A stretch of 64,000 bases of DNA from CBDFNC01 sp965249895 (GTDB lineage Bacteria; Pseudomonadota; Gammaproteobacteria; Enterobacterales; CBDFNC01). The stretch is from contig CBDFNC010000001.1 of the NCBI GenBank assembly GCA_965249895.1, positions 124,001 to 188,000 on the forward strand, in the 5' to 3' direction. The notes beneath the pieces were generated by a model. It made no database searches. It was not told the origin of the DNA and saw only the letters and a list, made by a program, of their open reading frames with translations. Position numbers and translations under genes: made by a program. Below, piece by piece: positions 1-8,781 of this stretch (position 1 is the stretch's first letter; each line of letters begins with the position of its first letter).

Positions 1-1093
1 CCAGTGCACCTGCGGCTATAATGCCGTGGCCGATCATGGATTTGCTTGAGCTCACCGGGATCTGCATGGCGGCATCGCCCAACACACTTTTCAGAGCCCG
101 GGTCTCGGACTTATCGTTCATCTTGGTTGAGGTGCCGTGTGCATTGATGTAGCTGATTTGCTCTGGGTTAAGCTTGGCGTCCTGCATCGCCTTGGCGATG
201 GTGCGCGTTGCTCCCCTGGCTTGTGGGTCTGGATCGGTGGCGCGATAACCGTCACTCAATGAGCCATAACCAGAGATTTCGCACAAAATAGTTGCTCCAC
301 GTTGTTTGGCGGTATCCAAATCTTCCAGAATGAGTACGCCACAACCGCTGCCCATAACAAAACCGGATCGCTCCAGATCGAAAGGGCGACAGGCATTGTC
401 TGGATCCGGGTTGCTGGTCAGGGCGCCGATGCGGGTGAAACCTATCATGGTGGTCAGGTCATAGTTATATGCGCCGCCAGCAATGGCTCTGGTTAAACGG
501 CCTCGACGGATCTTTTCGTAGGATTCTCCGATGGCGTTGTTACCGGACGCGCAGGCGGTGCCTATGGCCAGGTGAGGCCCTTGGATACCGTATACTCTGG
601 CCATGTAGTGGTTGATACTGTCTGGATCTTGATACTGTGTGTCGGCAATGATGGGGTGCTGTTGAAGTTGCTGGAAATAGTGCAATTTGTTTAACTGCTT
701 GCCGGTGGATGCCGCCGCCAATAGGGGGGCGTATTGATCCATGTAGGTGGTCGCCCCCAGTGGCCGGTCGGCAATATAGCAGCCGGTATCCTGGGTATTG
801 TTCATTCGGGCAAAATCAATTCCGGACTGACAGATGGCTTCATGAACCGCCAGAAAGCTGGCCTTGACACTGGCGTCTTCAGGCATATAGCAGTCAAATG
901 GTGTGAGGTGCTGGTAGTCCTGATAGTTGATCTCCGGCATCGATGCGGCGATCCCGACTATGTCGCCCTGGATATTTAAATCATGTATTTTGCGGATACC
1001 ATTGTTGCCCGCCAGCAGATTACGCCACAAGGCGCCGGCGCCCACCCCAAATGGGCTCACCGCCCCCATTCCTGTTATCACAACGCGTTTCAT
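1..1093 (-). CDS. Beta-ketoacyl-ACP synthase (KAS I/II type), 3' end outside window
   Basis: Ketosynthase of the FabB/FabF thiolase fold, which condenses an acyl group with malonyl-ACP. The start is the ATG at 1093, preceded by AAGGTAATTAAT and placed one base after the stop of the upstream gene, so the two are translationally coupled. The full catalytic triad is visible: Cys181 in GTACASGNNAIG, His319 in NAHGTSTKMND and His356 in SMIGHGI. The reading frame runs off the left edge after about 364 codons, so roughly 40-50 residues are missing. It is the third synthase-like gene behind the acyl carrier protein at 3726-4097 and is probably an active elongating enzyme. The product of the pathway cannot be named from this window. 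Confidence 0.93.
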   Translation of the reverse strand, partial: MKRVVITGMGAVSPFGVGAGALWRNLLAGNNGIRKIHDLNIQGDIVGIAASMPEINYQDYQHLTPFDCYMPEDASVKASFLAVHEAICQSGIDFARMNNTQDTGCYIADRPLGATTYMDQYAPLLAAASTGKQLNKLHYFQQLQQHPIIADTQYQDPDSINHYMARVYGIQGPHLAIGTACASGNNAIGESYEKIRRGRLTRAIAGGAYNYDLTTMIGFTRIGALTSNPDPDNACRPFDLERSGFVMGSGCGVLILEDLDTAKQRGATILCEISGYGSLSDGYRATDPDPQARGATRTIAKAMQDAKLNPEQISYINAHGTSTKMNDKSETRALKSVLGDAAMQIPVSSSKSMIGHGIIAAGAL

Positions 1094-1094
1094 A

Positions 1095-2369
1095 TTAATT
1101 ACCTTTTGAAATCAGTAGGCTGCACATATTTCCCATAAAGTCCAAGGCGCAGCAAAGCACAGTGTTCAGCTCGGCCGGTCGACTCTCGCCCATGACATAG
1201 TCGATCTGGGACTGGTAAAAGAGTTCTCCTTGTTTGGCAACCGGGGCGATATAACCCTGCTCTAACTGCAATAGGGCGTAATAGCTGGTAAGGGCGCCAG
1301 AAGCGGCCAGTGTGTGGCCTGTGTAAGGAGCCGTTGCACTCACGGCTACTTGATTGCCAAACACTCGAGAAATGGCCAGGGCCTCCGCTTGGTCCAGATA
1401 AGAGAGTCCACACGCGCTGGCCTGCACCAGATCGACGTCGGCTGCCGTGAGACCTGCATCTTTAAGGGTTTTATGAAAATTAGCTTCGATCATGGCGACC
1501 CGTTCTAAGTGCTCAAGTTGTTTGATTTTAGGCAGGTAGGTATTGGTGTAGGCACGGATATAACCGTAAACCTGTGCGTGTCGTTGGCGTGCATTCTGCT
1601 CGGATTCCAGCACCAGGGCCGCTCCGGCTTCACTCACCAGTATCCCAGTACTATTTGGGTTAAAGGAGGCGCCGCCTGTACCATCGATGGCAGCCACACC
1701 TTGTTGTGCAAGGCGACTGATATAGTCTGCGCAAGGGTCGAGTTCGGATCCTCCGCAAACGATCAGAGTGCTGCGAGAATCCTGAATAGCCTCAAAGGCT
1801 TCTCCAATGGCTACCATGCCGCTGCTATTGCCGTTAACAACGCTGTAGTTCACTCCTTTCAGACTATTTTGAATGGAGATTTGTCCGGCTGTGGTATTGG
1901 ATAATCGGGGTAAGATCCACAGGGGTGGAAATATACGATAGCTTTCGGCGCCCAGCTTGTAATAATCGATGGACAAATCGTCGTTAAGGCAGTCCAAAAA
2001 CGGGTCCTTGGCAGAAACCACACCTTGACTGGTGGCCGCGCCGAAAATGACCCCATGATTATCTTCATCCGCAGCCAGGTAATTCTCCTTGAGTTGTGCA
2101 TCTTCAATGGCTAATGTTGCCGAGCACAATCCCAAAACGACTTGGCGATTCATCATACGGATGGATTTTTTATCTTTGATATATTGCTTAGGGTTGAATT
2201 CCCTGACCAACCCCGTGTGGGTTGGAAAGTAATCATTTGCAATATTGCTAGGTGTTGTGCTAAAGCTGGCGTTTCGGTGAGCCAACAGGTGTTCCTGTTT
2301 TTCAATTCCTAACGAGGAAAGTGCGCCGATCCCTGTGACAACTACATGTTTATTCATAACAAGGTCCAT
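1095..2369 (-). CDS. Ketosynthase-like protein lacking the catalytic Cys (chain-length-factor type)
   Basis: A 424-residue member of the KAS family (420 if translation begins at the internal ATG at 2357, MNKHVV). The nucleophile region reads VNGNSSGMVAIG, so the position of the active-site Cys is Asn181. The first catalytic His is also lost (VQASACG where active enzymes have NAHGT), while the GHTLAASGA region with the second His is kept. Loss of the Cys in a KAS paralogue beside an intact KAS is the hallmark of chain-length factors (KS-beta) in type II polyketide and aryl polyene systems. Such proteins heterodimerise with the active synthase and set product length. Here the likely partner is the gene at 2458-3696 or at 1-1093; which one is inference. 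Confidence 0.85.
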   Translation of the reverse strand: MDLVMNKHVVVTGIGALSSLGIEKQEHLLAHRNASFSTTPSNIANDYFPTHTGLVREFNPKQYIKDKKSIRMMNRQVVLGLCSATLAIEDAQLKENYLAADEDNHGVIFGAATSQGVVSAKDPFLDCLNDDLSIDYYKLGAESYRIFPPLWILPRLSNTTAGQISIQNSLKGVNYSVVNGNSSGMVAIGEAFEAIQDSRSTLIVCGGSELDPCADYISRLAQQGVAAIDGTGGASFNPNSTGILVSEAGAALVLESEQNARQRHAQVYGYIRAYTNTYLPKIKQLEHLERVAMIEANFHKTLKDAGLTAADVDLVQASACGLSYLDQAEALAISRVFGNQVAVSATAPYTGHTLAASGALTSYYALLQLEQGYIAPVAKQGELFYQSQIDYVMGESRPAELNTVLCCALDFMGNMCSLLISKGN

Positions 2370-2457
2370 TTAAAAGTGTGCTAGGTGTTGGGTTTGCGAG
2401 GTGGCAAAAAAGAGTTCAAATCCCTTTGCCACAAAAGCGATTCATATTTGCTCCGGC

Positions 2458-3696
2458 TTAAGCGGCGGCAAAAATTAATGATGTATTGAAACCTCCAATT
2501 CCACTGGAGTTGTTCAGGCAATAGCCGACGTGCTGCTTGAGTGGCTGACCAGTGACGATATTGAGTTGGCAGTCCCTATCTCCAGCTTGGAAGTTACGCG
2601 TGGGGTGAATAGTTTGCTCTTGCAGGGTTTTGATACAGATGGCGGATTCGATCCCCCCACTGGCAGCTAAGGTATGGCCCAGCATGGATTTAGTACTGTT
2701 TACCGGTATTTTGTGGTGAGTATCGGGGAAACATAAACGAATGGCTTTAGATTCCGTTTTGTCGTTAAGAAAGGTGGAAGTGCCATGGCTGTTGATATAA
2801 CCAATCTCCTTTGCTGCCAGATCTGCGTCTTTTAATGCGGATAGCATAGCGTTTAACTTGCCCTTCTCACTGGGATCAGTGATCCGCATAGCATCCATCG
2901 AGGAGCCGTAACCCACGATCCTGGCCAAGGGTGTTGCCCCCCTCTTTAATGCATGACTGTACCTTTCTATGGTTAACATTCCAGCCCCTTCACCCAATAC
3001 AAAGCCGCTTCTGTCCTTATCGAAAGGGCGCATGGCGGAATCGGCACACTTGGCGTTGGTGTGCATATTCAGGCGACTAAACCCGGAAAGAAATGACGGG
3101 CTTATTCTGCTGTCAGCACCTCCAGCGAGGAGGATGTCGAAACCACCATTTCTGATCATATGAAATGCACTTCCGATGGCCTGGCTGGCGCTGGTGCATG
3201 CATTCACTATGGTCGAACCATGGCCTGTTAATCCTGCTGCGATGGACAGATAGGCCAGGTGTACATTGGGATAAGTGTCCAGAAACCATTTTGGGTTACG
3301 CTTGGTATAATCCAGACCCTGATATTCATCACATAGGGAAGTTCCGGTGCCCACTATGGCCCCGACATTAAGGGCTTCGACCTCTTCCCGGCAGCTAAAC
3401 CCGGCCTGATGCAATGCTTTTAACCCGGTATACACCATCATTTTACTTACCCGGTTCATGGATTTACGCAACTTACGATTTGGCAACAGAGCTTCCAAAT
3501 CGAAAGGAGAGCAAGGCGATAACACATGAATACCGTAACCATATAACGCATTATTTTGATCTATGGTTTTGACGCCGTTTTCCAGGTTTAACAGTTTGTG
3601 CCAAATACCTTCCACATCATTGCCTAATGAAGATAGCAGTCCCATGCCGGTAATGACGACATCATCATTTTTCATTATTAATGTACTCCGTGTCAT
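2458..3696 (-). CDS. Beta-ketoacyl-ACP synthase (FabF-like)
   Basis: 412 residues, full length for the KAS family. The catalytic triad is Cys167 (NACTSASQAIG), His304 (NSHGTSTFLND) and His341 (MLGHTLAASG). The start at 3696 has a good ribosome site (GAGGTGGAAAT); an internal ATG at 3675 (MKNDDVV) also has GGAG upstream and fits the family N-terminus better. It lies 29 bp downstream of the acyl carrier protein and 88 bp upstream of the Cys-less paralogue, all on the minus strand, so an operon is likely. Expected role: decarboxylative condensation on the dedicated carrier protein. Similar clusters are known for aryl polyenes and for AcpXL-type very-long-chain fatty acids; assignment to either is uncertain. 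Confidence 0.92.
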   Translation of the reverse strand: MTRSTLIMKNDDVVITGMGLLSSLGNDVEGIWHKLLNLENGVKTIDQNNALYGYGIHVLSPCSPFDLEALLPNRKLRKSMNRVSKMMVYTGLKALHQAGFSCREEVEALNVGAIVGTGTSLCDEYQGLDYTKRNPKWFLDTYPNVHLAYLSIAAGLTGHGSTIVNACTSASQAIGSAFHMIRNGGFDILLAGGADSRISPSFLSGFSRLNMHTNAKCADSAMRPFDKDRSGFVLGEGAGMLTIERYSHALKRGATPLARIVGYGSSMDAMRITDPSEKGKLNAMLSALKDADLAAKEIGYINSHGTSTFLNDKTESKAIRLCFPDTHHKIPVNSTKSMLGHTLAASGGIESAICIKTLQEQTIHPTRNFQAGDRDCQLNIVTGQPLKQHVGYCLNNSSGIGGFNTSLIFAAA

Positions 3697-3725
3697 ATTT
3701 CCACCTCGCTTTTTATACTAGCGTT

Positions 3726-4097
3726 CTAGGCTGCTTTCTTTAATTCAATGTAATCAACTAAAGCGCTTACCTTAAAGAAGACATTTGCTTCTTTGCTACT
3801 TTCGAATCGAGATAAAGTATCGTCATTAAAGTGCGGGTAATTTGTATGTAATTTATGTTTAAATTCTTTTTTTAGCTCGCCATTTTCTTCGAATATCTCT
3901 TCTTCTTGCATAAATGATGGAAAGATGTCTCCTGGATTTATTTTAAGTGCATACTTTTGTTCTAAACTGTAAATAATATCTACGAAGTCAATGGACTCAA
4001 CTGCTAGGTCATCGATTAAGTTAGCTTCCAATTTCACTTCGTTACTTTCAATTCCGAGTGTATCTACTAATATTTCTTTGATTTCGTCGGCAATCAT
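3726..4097 (-). CDS. Acyl carrier protein, AcpXL-like, with an extended C-terminal half
   Basis: 123 residues starting at the ATG at 4097 (MIADEIKEIL), chosen because AAGGAATAAAA precedes it; longer upstream readings have no ribosome site. The phosphopantetheine attachment Ser35 lies in DDLAVESIDFVD. Ordinary ACPs are about 80 residues; this one carries an insertion of roughly 40 acidic and aromatic residues (about 55-100) before the last helix (VSALVDYIELKK). The pattern around the Ser and the spaced C-terminal helix resemble AcpXL, the carrier for very-long-chain hydroxy fatty acids in rhizobial lipid A, whose locus also has two FabF-like genes. That parallel is inference. It is first in the visible minus-strand run, so the promoter should lie in 4098-4370. 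Confidence 0.88.
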   Translation of the reverse strand: MIADEIKEILVDTLGIESNEVKLEANLIDDLAVESIDFVDIIYSLEQKYALKINPGDIFPSFMQEEEIFEENGELKKEFKHKLHTNYPHFNDDTLSRFESSKEANVFFKVSALVDYIELKKAA

Positions 4098-4469
4098 TTT
4101 TATTCCTTTTATATACAGGTTTGTCAATTCGAGTAAATAGTAGATCTTCATTAAATACCTTGTCAATCAATAACTTAGGTTGTTTTTTTTGATTGGGCGC
4201 AGAACCTCCTCCAAGTTGTAAATGGATTTTTTCGTGGGCAAAACTCCATATTTTGTTTCACTTTTGTGTTTATTCTTCCCACGCTTATTCAGGACTTAGC
4301 GTTAATTATTTTTTTATAGGCGTAAGGTCTCTAGGTTTAAATTGTTTTATAATTTAAATCAGAGGCTTATATGTTAATAGTTGAATTTTTTACAGTAGTG
4401 ACTTTAGTTAATTTGAAGTATTTATGGAGGGTTTTTAGGTTTTTACTATGGTTTGTAATTGCTATTTTT

Positions 4470-4656
4470 GGAACCAATCATAAGAAAGGATTTTGGGTAA
4501 CAATTGCCGCGTTGGCTGTAGGAGTGGATGTAATCCGCGAAGCCTGTGCCAGCAAGGTTCGCCGAACAAGTATCCATACGCTTTACATCTCATCCCTGAG
4601 ATGGATTCGGCTCCTACCAATCCCGCTGGAACTGTTACCCAGGATTGATAGGTACC
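4470..4656 (-). repeat. R1 MITE, complete copy (R1a)
   Basis: A 187-bp element whose ends read GGAACCAATCA (4470) and TTGATAGGTACC (ending 4656), with inner inverted GGTAACA (4496) and TGTTACC (ending 4639). Its reverse complement matches R1e at 54915-55114 over most of its length, including an inner palindrome CATCTCANGGATGAGATG. It has no coding capacity; an open frame at 4371-4706 exists only because it crosses the repeat. Terminal sequences resemble those of the insertion sequence at 50774-52498, so it is probably a non-autonomous derivative of that family. Confidence 0.75.
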
Positions 4657-4827
4657 CTATTTTGGGAGATTCGTTTATAGGAATAGTTTTTTGTTACAAC
4701 TTATGAAACTTTACAAGTTAAATGCTATAGCAATTAACTTTTGTGTCAGTAGTGTGTCTTTAATTTATTCGTTTTCCCTGTAAGTTCCCGCGGTCTACTC
4801 ACCATTTACTTCATTGATCGTTGGATG

Positions 4828-4956
4828 TCTCTTTCGGGGAGGATGCTTGTAGAGCTAGCCAAGGCTTTTCGGGGGAGAGCCTCGCAGTAATTAGGCGGCT
4901 GGCATTCATACGTTTACCCTGCCGAAATGATCTCAGGTAAAAGCGGTTAAATATAA
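4828..4956 (+). promoter_or_regulatory. Possible degenerate glycine-riboswitch aptamer
   Basis: The stretch contains, in the right order, GGGGGAGAG (4871), TGCCGAA (4920) and ATCTCAGGTAAAAG (about 4930-4943). These resemble the conserved GGAGAG, GCCGAA and CTCAGGYAAAAG blocks of glycine riboswitches, and GAGA can pair with TCTC. The spacing is abnormal (no room for the usual P3 arm) and the next gene, a LytS-type kinase 190 bp away, is not a glycine target. It may be a relic whose gene was lost, or chance similarity. Confidence 0.35.
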
Positions 4957-5137
4957 GGGTCAATAGAGCTGGTCTGTGCCTCTCATTGGCAAGTAGGCGC
5001 CGCTGTTACATGCATAAATAATAATATTTTAGTGACATGGTTATTGCTGTCTAAACAATTGGGCAAGAATAACTAGAATATTGAAATCATATCAAATAGG
5101 ATAAATAACTATAATACCAATTGATTCAAACCATTAG

Positions 5138-6226
5138 ATGTCTACGCGATTCGACCCTAAAACAGGTAAACTACTCCATAAAGCAGTCATTAGAGATATG
5201 CTGCTTTGCAGCCTATCCAGCTTTATCATTGCCGGTATTTTGTATTATATCGAAGTTATTAGCGATTTTTTTATCACCAGCATTATTGCTCATATCTTCT
5301 CTTATTGCTGTTTGTTCCTGTCAATTCTGGTATGGCGTCAATACCCAAATGTAGCCAAATGGAAAAAATCATTATTTTCTAACAGCCTGGGTATGCTTAT
5401 TGCGATGCTACTGTCCAGTTTGATACTAGAATTATATGGCGCTCCCGAGACTTTCATGTGGGTTGGTCAACCGGCCAAAGTTGTGATAATTGCGCTCACT
5501 ATGGCTGGATTTTTCTGCTATTTCTTTTATTCGAGAGAGTCGTCTGCAGATATAAAGCGCCAGATAGATGTCGTTCAGTTACAAAAAGCACAACATGATA
5601 AATCCTTACTAGAAAGCCAGCTAAAAACACTACAATGCCAAATTGAACCGCACTTTCTGTTTAATACCCTGGCTAACATTCAAGCCATGATCCATCACGA
5701 CCCTAAGATTGCGACTGAGCTGCTGACTAACTTAACCGACCTGCTGCGGCAAAGCCTGAAAAAATCCCGCCTCGACTCAATCTCCATTTCAGATGAGGTC
5801 AGCTTCTTACGCGCCTACTTGGAAATTCAAAAGATACGTTTGGGTGTTCGGCTAACTTATGATATTGAAGTGACCCTCGGCGAAGACGAATCCTTGACGA
5901 TACCACCCTTACTTATTCAACCCTTAGTGGAAAACGCCATTAAGCATGGCCTGGAGCCAAAGATTTCGGGAGGACAAATCTGTATCTGTTTCTCAATAGA
6001 GGGCTCCCAGCTGGTGGTTTCAGTTCAGGATAGCGGGGTGGGGCTTAACAAAGCACATACCCAAGGAAACGGTATCGCGTTAAACAATATCCGTAACCGG
6101 TTAAACAGCTTATACGCGGAGCATGCCAGCCTGACGATTACTGAAATACCACAACAAGGTGTTTGCGCTTTAGTTAAGCTACCTACCGAGACAAAACCGT
6201 TATCAGCCGTAGTTCATGCCTCCTAG
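5138..6226 (+). CDS. LytS/YehU-type sensor histidine kinase, 3' end at an IS junction
   Basis: 362 residues. Four to five hydrophobic segments fill about residues 20-145, followed by a coiled stretch and a His_kinase domain of the LytS class. The phosphoacceptor box is QIEPHFLFNTLANIQ, the N box PLVENAIKHGLEP, and the ATP-lid glycines are DSGVGLNK and GNGIALNNIRNRL. This class signals to LytTR response regulators, usually encoded directly downstream; none is present here. The stop codon TAG at 6224-6226 coincides with the CTAG edge of the IS630-type element, so the last residues and the partner gene were probably lost by insertion or deletion. The ATP-binding domain itself looks complete, so the protein may still fold. 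Target signal unknown. Confidence 0.88.
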   Translation: MSTRFDPKTGKLLHKAVIRDMLLCSLSSFIIAGILYYIEVISDFFITSIIAHIFSYCCLFLSILVWRQYPNVAKWKKSLFSNSLGMLIAMLLSSLILELYGAPETFMWVGQPAKVVIIALTMAGFFCYFFYSRESSADIKRQIDVVQLQKAQHDKSLLESQLKTLQCQIEPHFLFNTLANIQAMIHHDPKIATELLTNLTDLLRQSLKKSRLDSISISDEVSFLRAYLEIQKIRLGVRLTYDIEVTLGEDESLTIPPLLIQPLVENAIKHGLEPKISGGQICICFSIEGSQLVVSVQDSGVGLNKAHTQGNGIALNNIRNRLNSLYAEHASLTITEIPQQGVCALVKLPTETKPLSAVVHAS

Positions 6227-6268
6227 TACCTCGGGTCATAAATACGTTCAAAAATGGCGGTTATTTGA

Positions 6269-7507
6269 TCAGGCCGTCAATACCTTCCCTTTGTAAGTCC
6301 ATTTAAATGGTTTCGCCAGCTGTTTATTAAAATAGCTGATAAACCGGGTCAGTTTCCCTCGTAGATCCTCCAAGCTAGTGAAGTTTCCCCGCTTGAGTAA
6401 CTTTCGCGATAAGATGCCAAACCAAATCTCGACCTGGTTCAACCATGAGCAGTGCTTTGGTGTATAAACAAAACGGATGCGATGAGATTTATCACTCAAA
6501 AATTGCTGCCTGGACACGGTATCCTTGAGGATACCTGATTTTCCCTTAACGCCAAGCTCTTCATCTATGCCACAACGTTCTGCGACAAATCGAACCAGCG
6601 TTTCCGACTTATGCACATTCAATTGGTCCGTCACTATCACCCAGGTACTTTCCGGGGATGTCGCCACCGTTTGTTTTATATGCTCACAGAAATCCACCTC
6701 GTTGCGTGTTTCAGCGATACGATAATTCATTATCTGACCAGTCACTATATTGAAACTTGGCGTCAGACTGAGCGTTCCGTGACGTTTATATTCAAACTCC
6801 CGCTTTTCAATCATTCCTTGTTTTGTTGGCTTATCAGGCGAAATGCGCTCTAATGCCTGGATACCTGTTTTTTCATCTACTGACACAGTGATAACATTCT
6901 CCTCGGCCAGCATTGAGGCTTGATGATAGGTATCACAGACATGATTGACTTCCTTCTTAAACTCCTCGTCATCCTTAACCTTGGGGTTAAGCCAGTAGGT
7001 AGAGCGATGTGGCCTGATATCGACCTGTCTGAGAAAACGTCCGACAGTGCTTTTTGATATCCCTGAGGCTAATTGTTGTATATTCGCTTCATCGGCCAGT
7101 TCTGTATGTGTCCAATGAGTAATTTCTCTTCCACATTTGGTCGGCTCTTTTAGCGCCAGAGCCATCAGATTACATAGCTGCTCTTCGGTATAGGTCAGCG
7201 GCGCCCCGCTTCTGGGTGAATCAGAGAAAGCTTTACATAAGAAACCTTGCTTGTCTTTTTTGCTCACCAAGTCAGTGGGCCAGGCAGCAAACAACAACCG
7301 AGCTCTGTCCCTCCACTTAATGACGAAATTACAACTAACCCCCAATTCTCTGGCTACTTTGTTCATATTAAAGGTCTCGTTAATGAGCAAGACAGCCTTT
7401 AACCGAGTCAGAATACAGGCTGGGGTGGTGTAACATCGCAACATTGATAAAATAGTTGTAGTGATGTCATTTGCATATTGCGTAGGAAATAAGGTATTCA
7501 TCGCCAA
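6269..7507 (-). CDS. IS630-family transposase
   Basis: 412 residues and apparently intact. The N-terminal half carries a helix-turn-helix (VARELGVSCNFVIKWRDRA) and a second one around SKSTVGRFLRQ. The catalytic core shows the DDE triad: Asp in VSVDEKTG, Asp in VTDQLNVHKS and Glu in LNQVEIWFG, with the YTPKHCSWLNQ block typical of IS630. It cuts and pastes the element at TA sites. The gene is transcribed towards the kinase. A decayed paralogue at 45213-46157 has lost the frame many times, so this is the only potentially active copy in the window. Confidence 0.93.
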   Translation of the reverse strand: MAMNTLFPTQYANDITTTILSMLRCYTTPACILTRLKAVLLINETFNMNKVARELGVSCNFVIKWRDRARLLFAAWPTDLVSKKDKQGFLCKAFSDSPRSGAPLTYTEEQLCNLMALALKEPTKCGREITHWTHTELADEANIQQLASGISKSTVGRFLRQVDIRPHRSTYWLNPKVKDDEEFKKEVNHVCDTYHQASMLAEENVITVSVDEKTGIQALERISPDKPTKQGMIEKREFEYKRHGTLSLTPSFNIVTGQIMNYRIAETRNEVDFCEHIKQTVATSPESTWVIVTDQLNVHKSETLVRFVAERCGIDEELGVKGKSGILKDTVSRQQFLSDKSHRIRFVYTPKHCSWLNQVEIWFGILSRKLLKRGNFTSLEDLRGKLTRFISYFNKQLAKPFKWTYKGKVLTA

Positions 7508-7566
7508 CCAAATATAGTTAATATACTATATTTATGGTGTGATAGCTAATCAGCTTTGGGAAGACA

Positions 7567-7782
7567 ATGGGTTACAAAGTAAAAATACAAAAAGTACAAA
7601 GACCGACTAATAAATCCTTTTACCTCAATATGCCAGCAGCGATTGCTGAAGCCTTAAGCATGGAGAAAGGGGAAGAGTTTGAGTGGACAATTGAAGATAA
7701 GAACACGCTGGTGCTTAAAAGGGTTAGCCCGCTAGAAATTAACGGCCGTACAAATAACGAGCAAATTTGCACGGACTTATGA
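7567..7782 (+). CDS. AbrB/MazE/SpoVT-type DNA-binding protein inside the IS
   Basis: 71 residues, ATG at 7567. The swapped-hairpin motif is visible: QRPTNKSFYLNMPAAIAEAL, then LSMEKGEEFEWTIEDKNTLVL, as in MazE/AbrB antitoxin and regulator proteins. It lies between the transposase (divergent, 59 bp away) and the right terminal repeat, so it moves with the element. A likely role is repression of the shared intergenic promoter region and thus control of transposition. No toxin partner is present, which argues against a toxin-antitoxin pair. Family call from motif only. Confidence 0.75.
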   Translation: MGYKVKIQKVQRPTNKSFYLNMPAAIAEALSMEKGEEFEWTIEDKNTLVLKRVSPLEINGRTNNEQICTDL

Positions 7783-7796
7783 TCTCGGGTACTAGG

Positions 7797-8030
7797 GCGT
7801 GGGAGCCAGGTCTGCGTTTTACGCCATTACTCCAGTTAGGTTTTCTCTGGCTCACTCGAGTGCCAGAAAGCATCAAGCTGGTGAAACAGCTGATCGACGG
7901 ATGCCGATGATTTTGCCTGGCAGCCCCATTGCAGGACGGTTATCAGGGCGTCTGGCTTGGTCACACGGATCGGGGGTTGCGGCAACGTTGGCTGCTGGTG
8001 CATTCGGTGCGGCAGGCTTGGCGATTCTGA
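7797..8030 (+). pseudogene. Transposase fragment, possibly IS1634-like
   Basis: One frame reads AWEPGLRFTPLLQLG, WLTRVPESIKLVKQLI, a stop, then YQGVWLGHTDRGLRQRWLLV and ends at 8030. The WLTRVPES...KLVKQLI and QRWLLVHS phrases resemble the mid-region of IS1634-family transposases, but I am unsure of the family. The frame is broken by an internal TGA and has no start. It abuts the IS630 element, so the LytS kinase gene was probably already next to this debris when IS630 arrived. The 190 bp after it, up to 8220, hold nothing I recognise. Confidence 0.4.
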
Positions 8031-8220
8031 AATTTAGCCGTCAAAGCTGAAAACACGAGGCCTGGCCTCAGCGTCCACCATTTTCCAATTTTCCCTGGAA
8101 AACAAACACCACAGAAGATAATGCTGCGGAATGCAGGTATAAAAACTTATGCTCACCCACTTAAGAGCGTAAATTTAATTTAACAATATGTTCATGCTCT
8201 CACCCAGGGTGTGATCTATT

Positions 8221-8781
8221 TTAATTTAATGATAAGGCGATCAGACTAATAGATATTATCCAGCTGCCTATTATTCGAGAGCTGAAGTTATAAACTGTAT
8301 GAGGAATTGGTTGTAATATGACTGCAATGGATGCAGGTAGTAAAATAGATACCAGAAGTAATCCAATAGTAAAAGACAAGGGATCGCCAGTGGTAGTCAA
8401 TTCAGCTTTATTTAACGCACCCAGGCATATCATAGGAAGTGCAGCGAGAGGAACAACATATTCCATTGGCCACTGTTTTCCTGCTGTGAGCAATATTCCC
8501 AGGGTAAGCCATACCACCAGATTTATTATTTCCAAAACATGATTGGCAAGCGGTAACAATTCAGCCAGTACCAAACCCATGATGACCCAGAGGGGGGCTA
8601 ACAGGTAGAGAATTAGGGGTTGGTTACCTTGTTGTTTTAACATTAATGGATAAAGTATCAGGGAGACGATAAATTCAATACCACTGAGGGTATGTACCAT
8701 TCCCTGATTGAAACCAGACCAGCTTTCCGCGTAGGCCTGCGGCGGGAGCCACAGGCCTACAATAATTGCTAGTTTTAGCAC
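8221..8781 (-). CDS. HupE/UreJ-like integral membrane protein (second gene of pair)
   Basis: 186 residues with a GTG start whose G is also the last base of the upstream stop (TAGTG), implying translational coupling. It has an N-terminal signal-like segment ending in AYAES and about five further hydrophobic helices. It carries the short GxEFIVSLI signature seen in the second HupE/UreJ-type family (HupE_UreJ_2), but no obvious metal-binding histidine cluster. Together with the HupE protein upstream it probably forms or supports a metal (nickel, cobalt or zinc) transport function. The exact role is not known. No terminator was recognised downstream. Confidence 0.65.
   Translation of the reverse strand: MLKLAIIVGLWLPPQAYAESWSGFNQGMVHTLSGIEFIVSLILYPLMLKQQGNQPLILYLLAPLWVIMGLVLAELLPLANHVLEIINLVVWLTLGILLTAGKQWPMEYVVPLAALPMICLGALNKAELTTTGDPLSFTIGLLLVSILLPASIAVILQPIPHTVYNFSSRIIGSWIISISLIALSLN

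Larger units (their letters stand above)
6226..7792. mobile_element. IS630-family insertion sequence with passenger gene
   Basis: About 1567 bp bounded by TA dinucleotides inside CTAG at both sides (6223-6226 and 7792-7795). The ends are imperfect inverted repeats: CTAGTACCTCGGGTCATAAA on the left and CTAGTACCCGAGATCATAAG on the right (read inward). TA target duplication and a DDE transposase fit IS630. It contains the transposase on the minus strand and a divergent AbrB-like gene. A decayed second copy lies at 45213-46157. Confidence 0.85.

Noticed and set aside
4371..4706. Open frame of 111 codons on the plus strand
   Set aside because: It runs through the R1a repeat, and homologous translations occur wherever R1 occurs. 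Not a gene.
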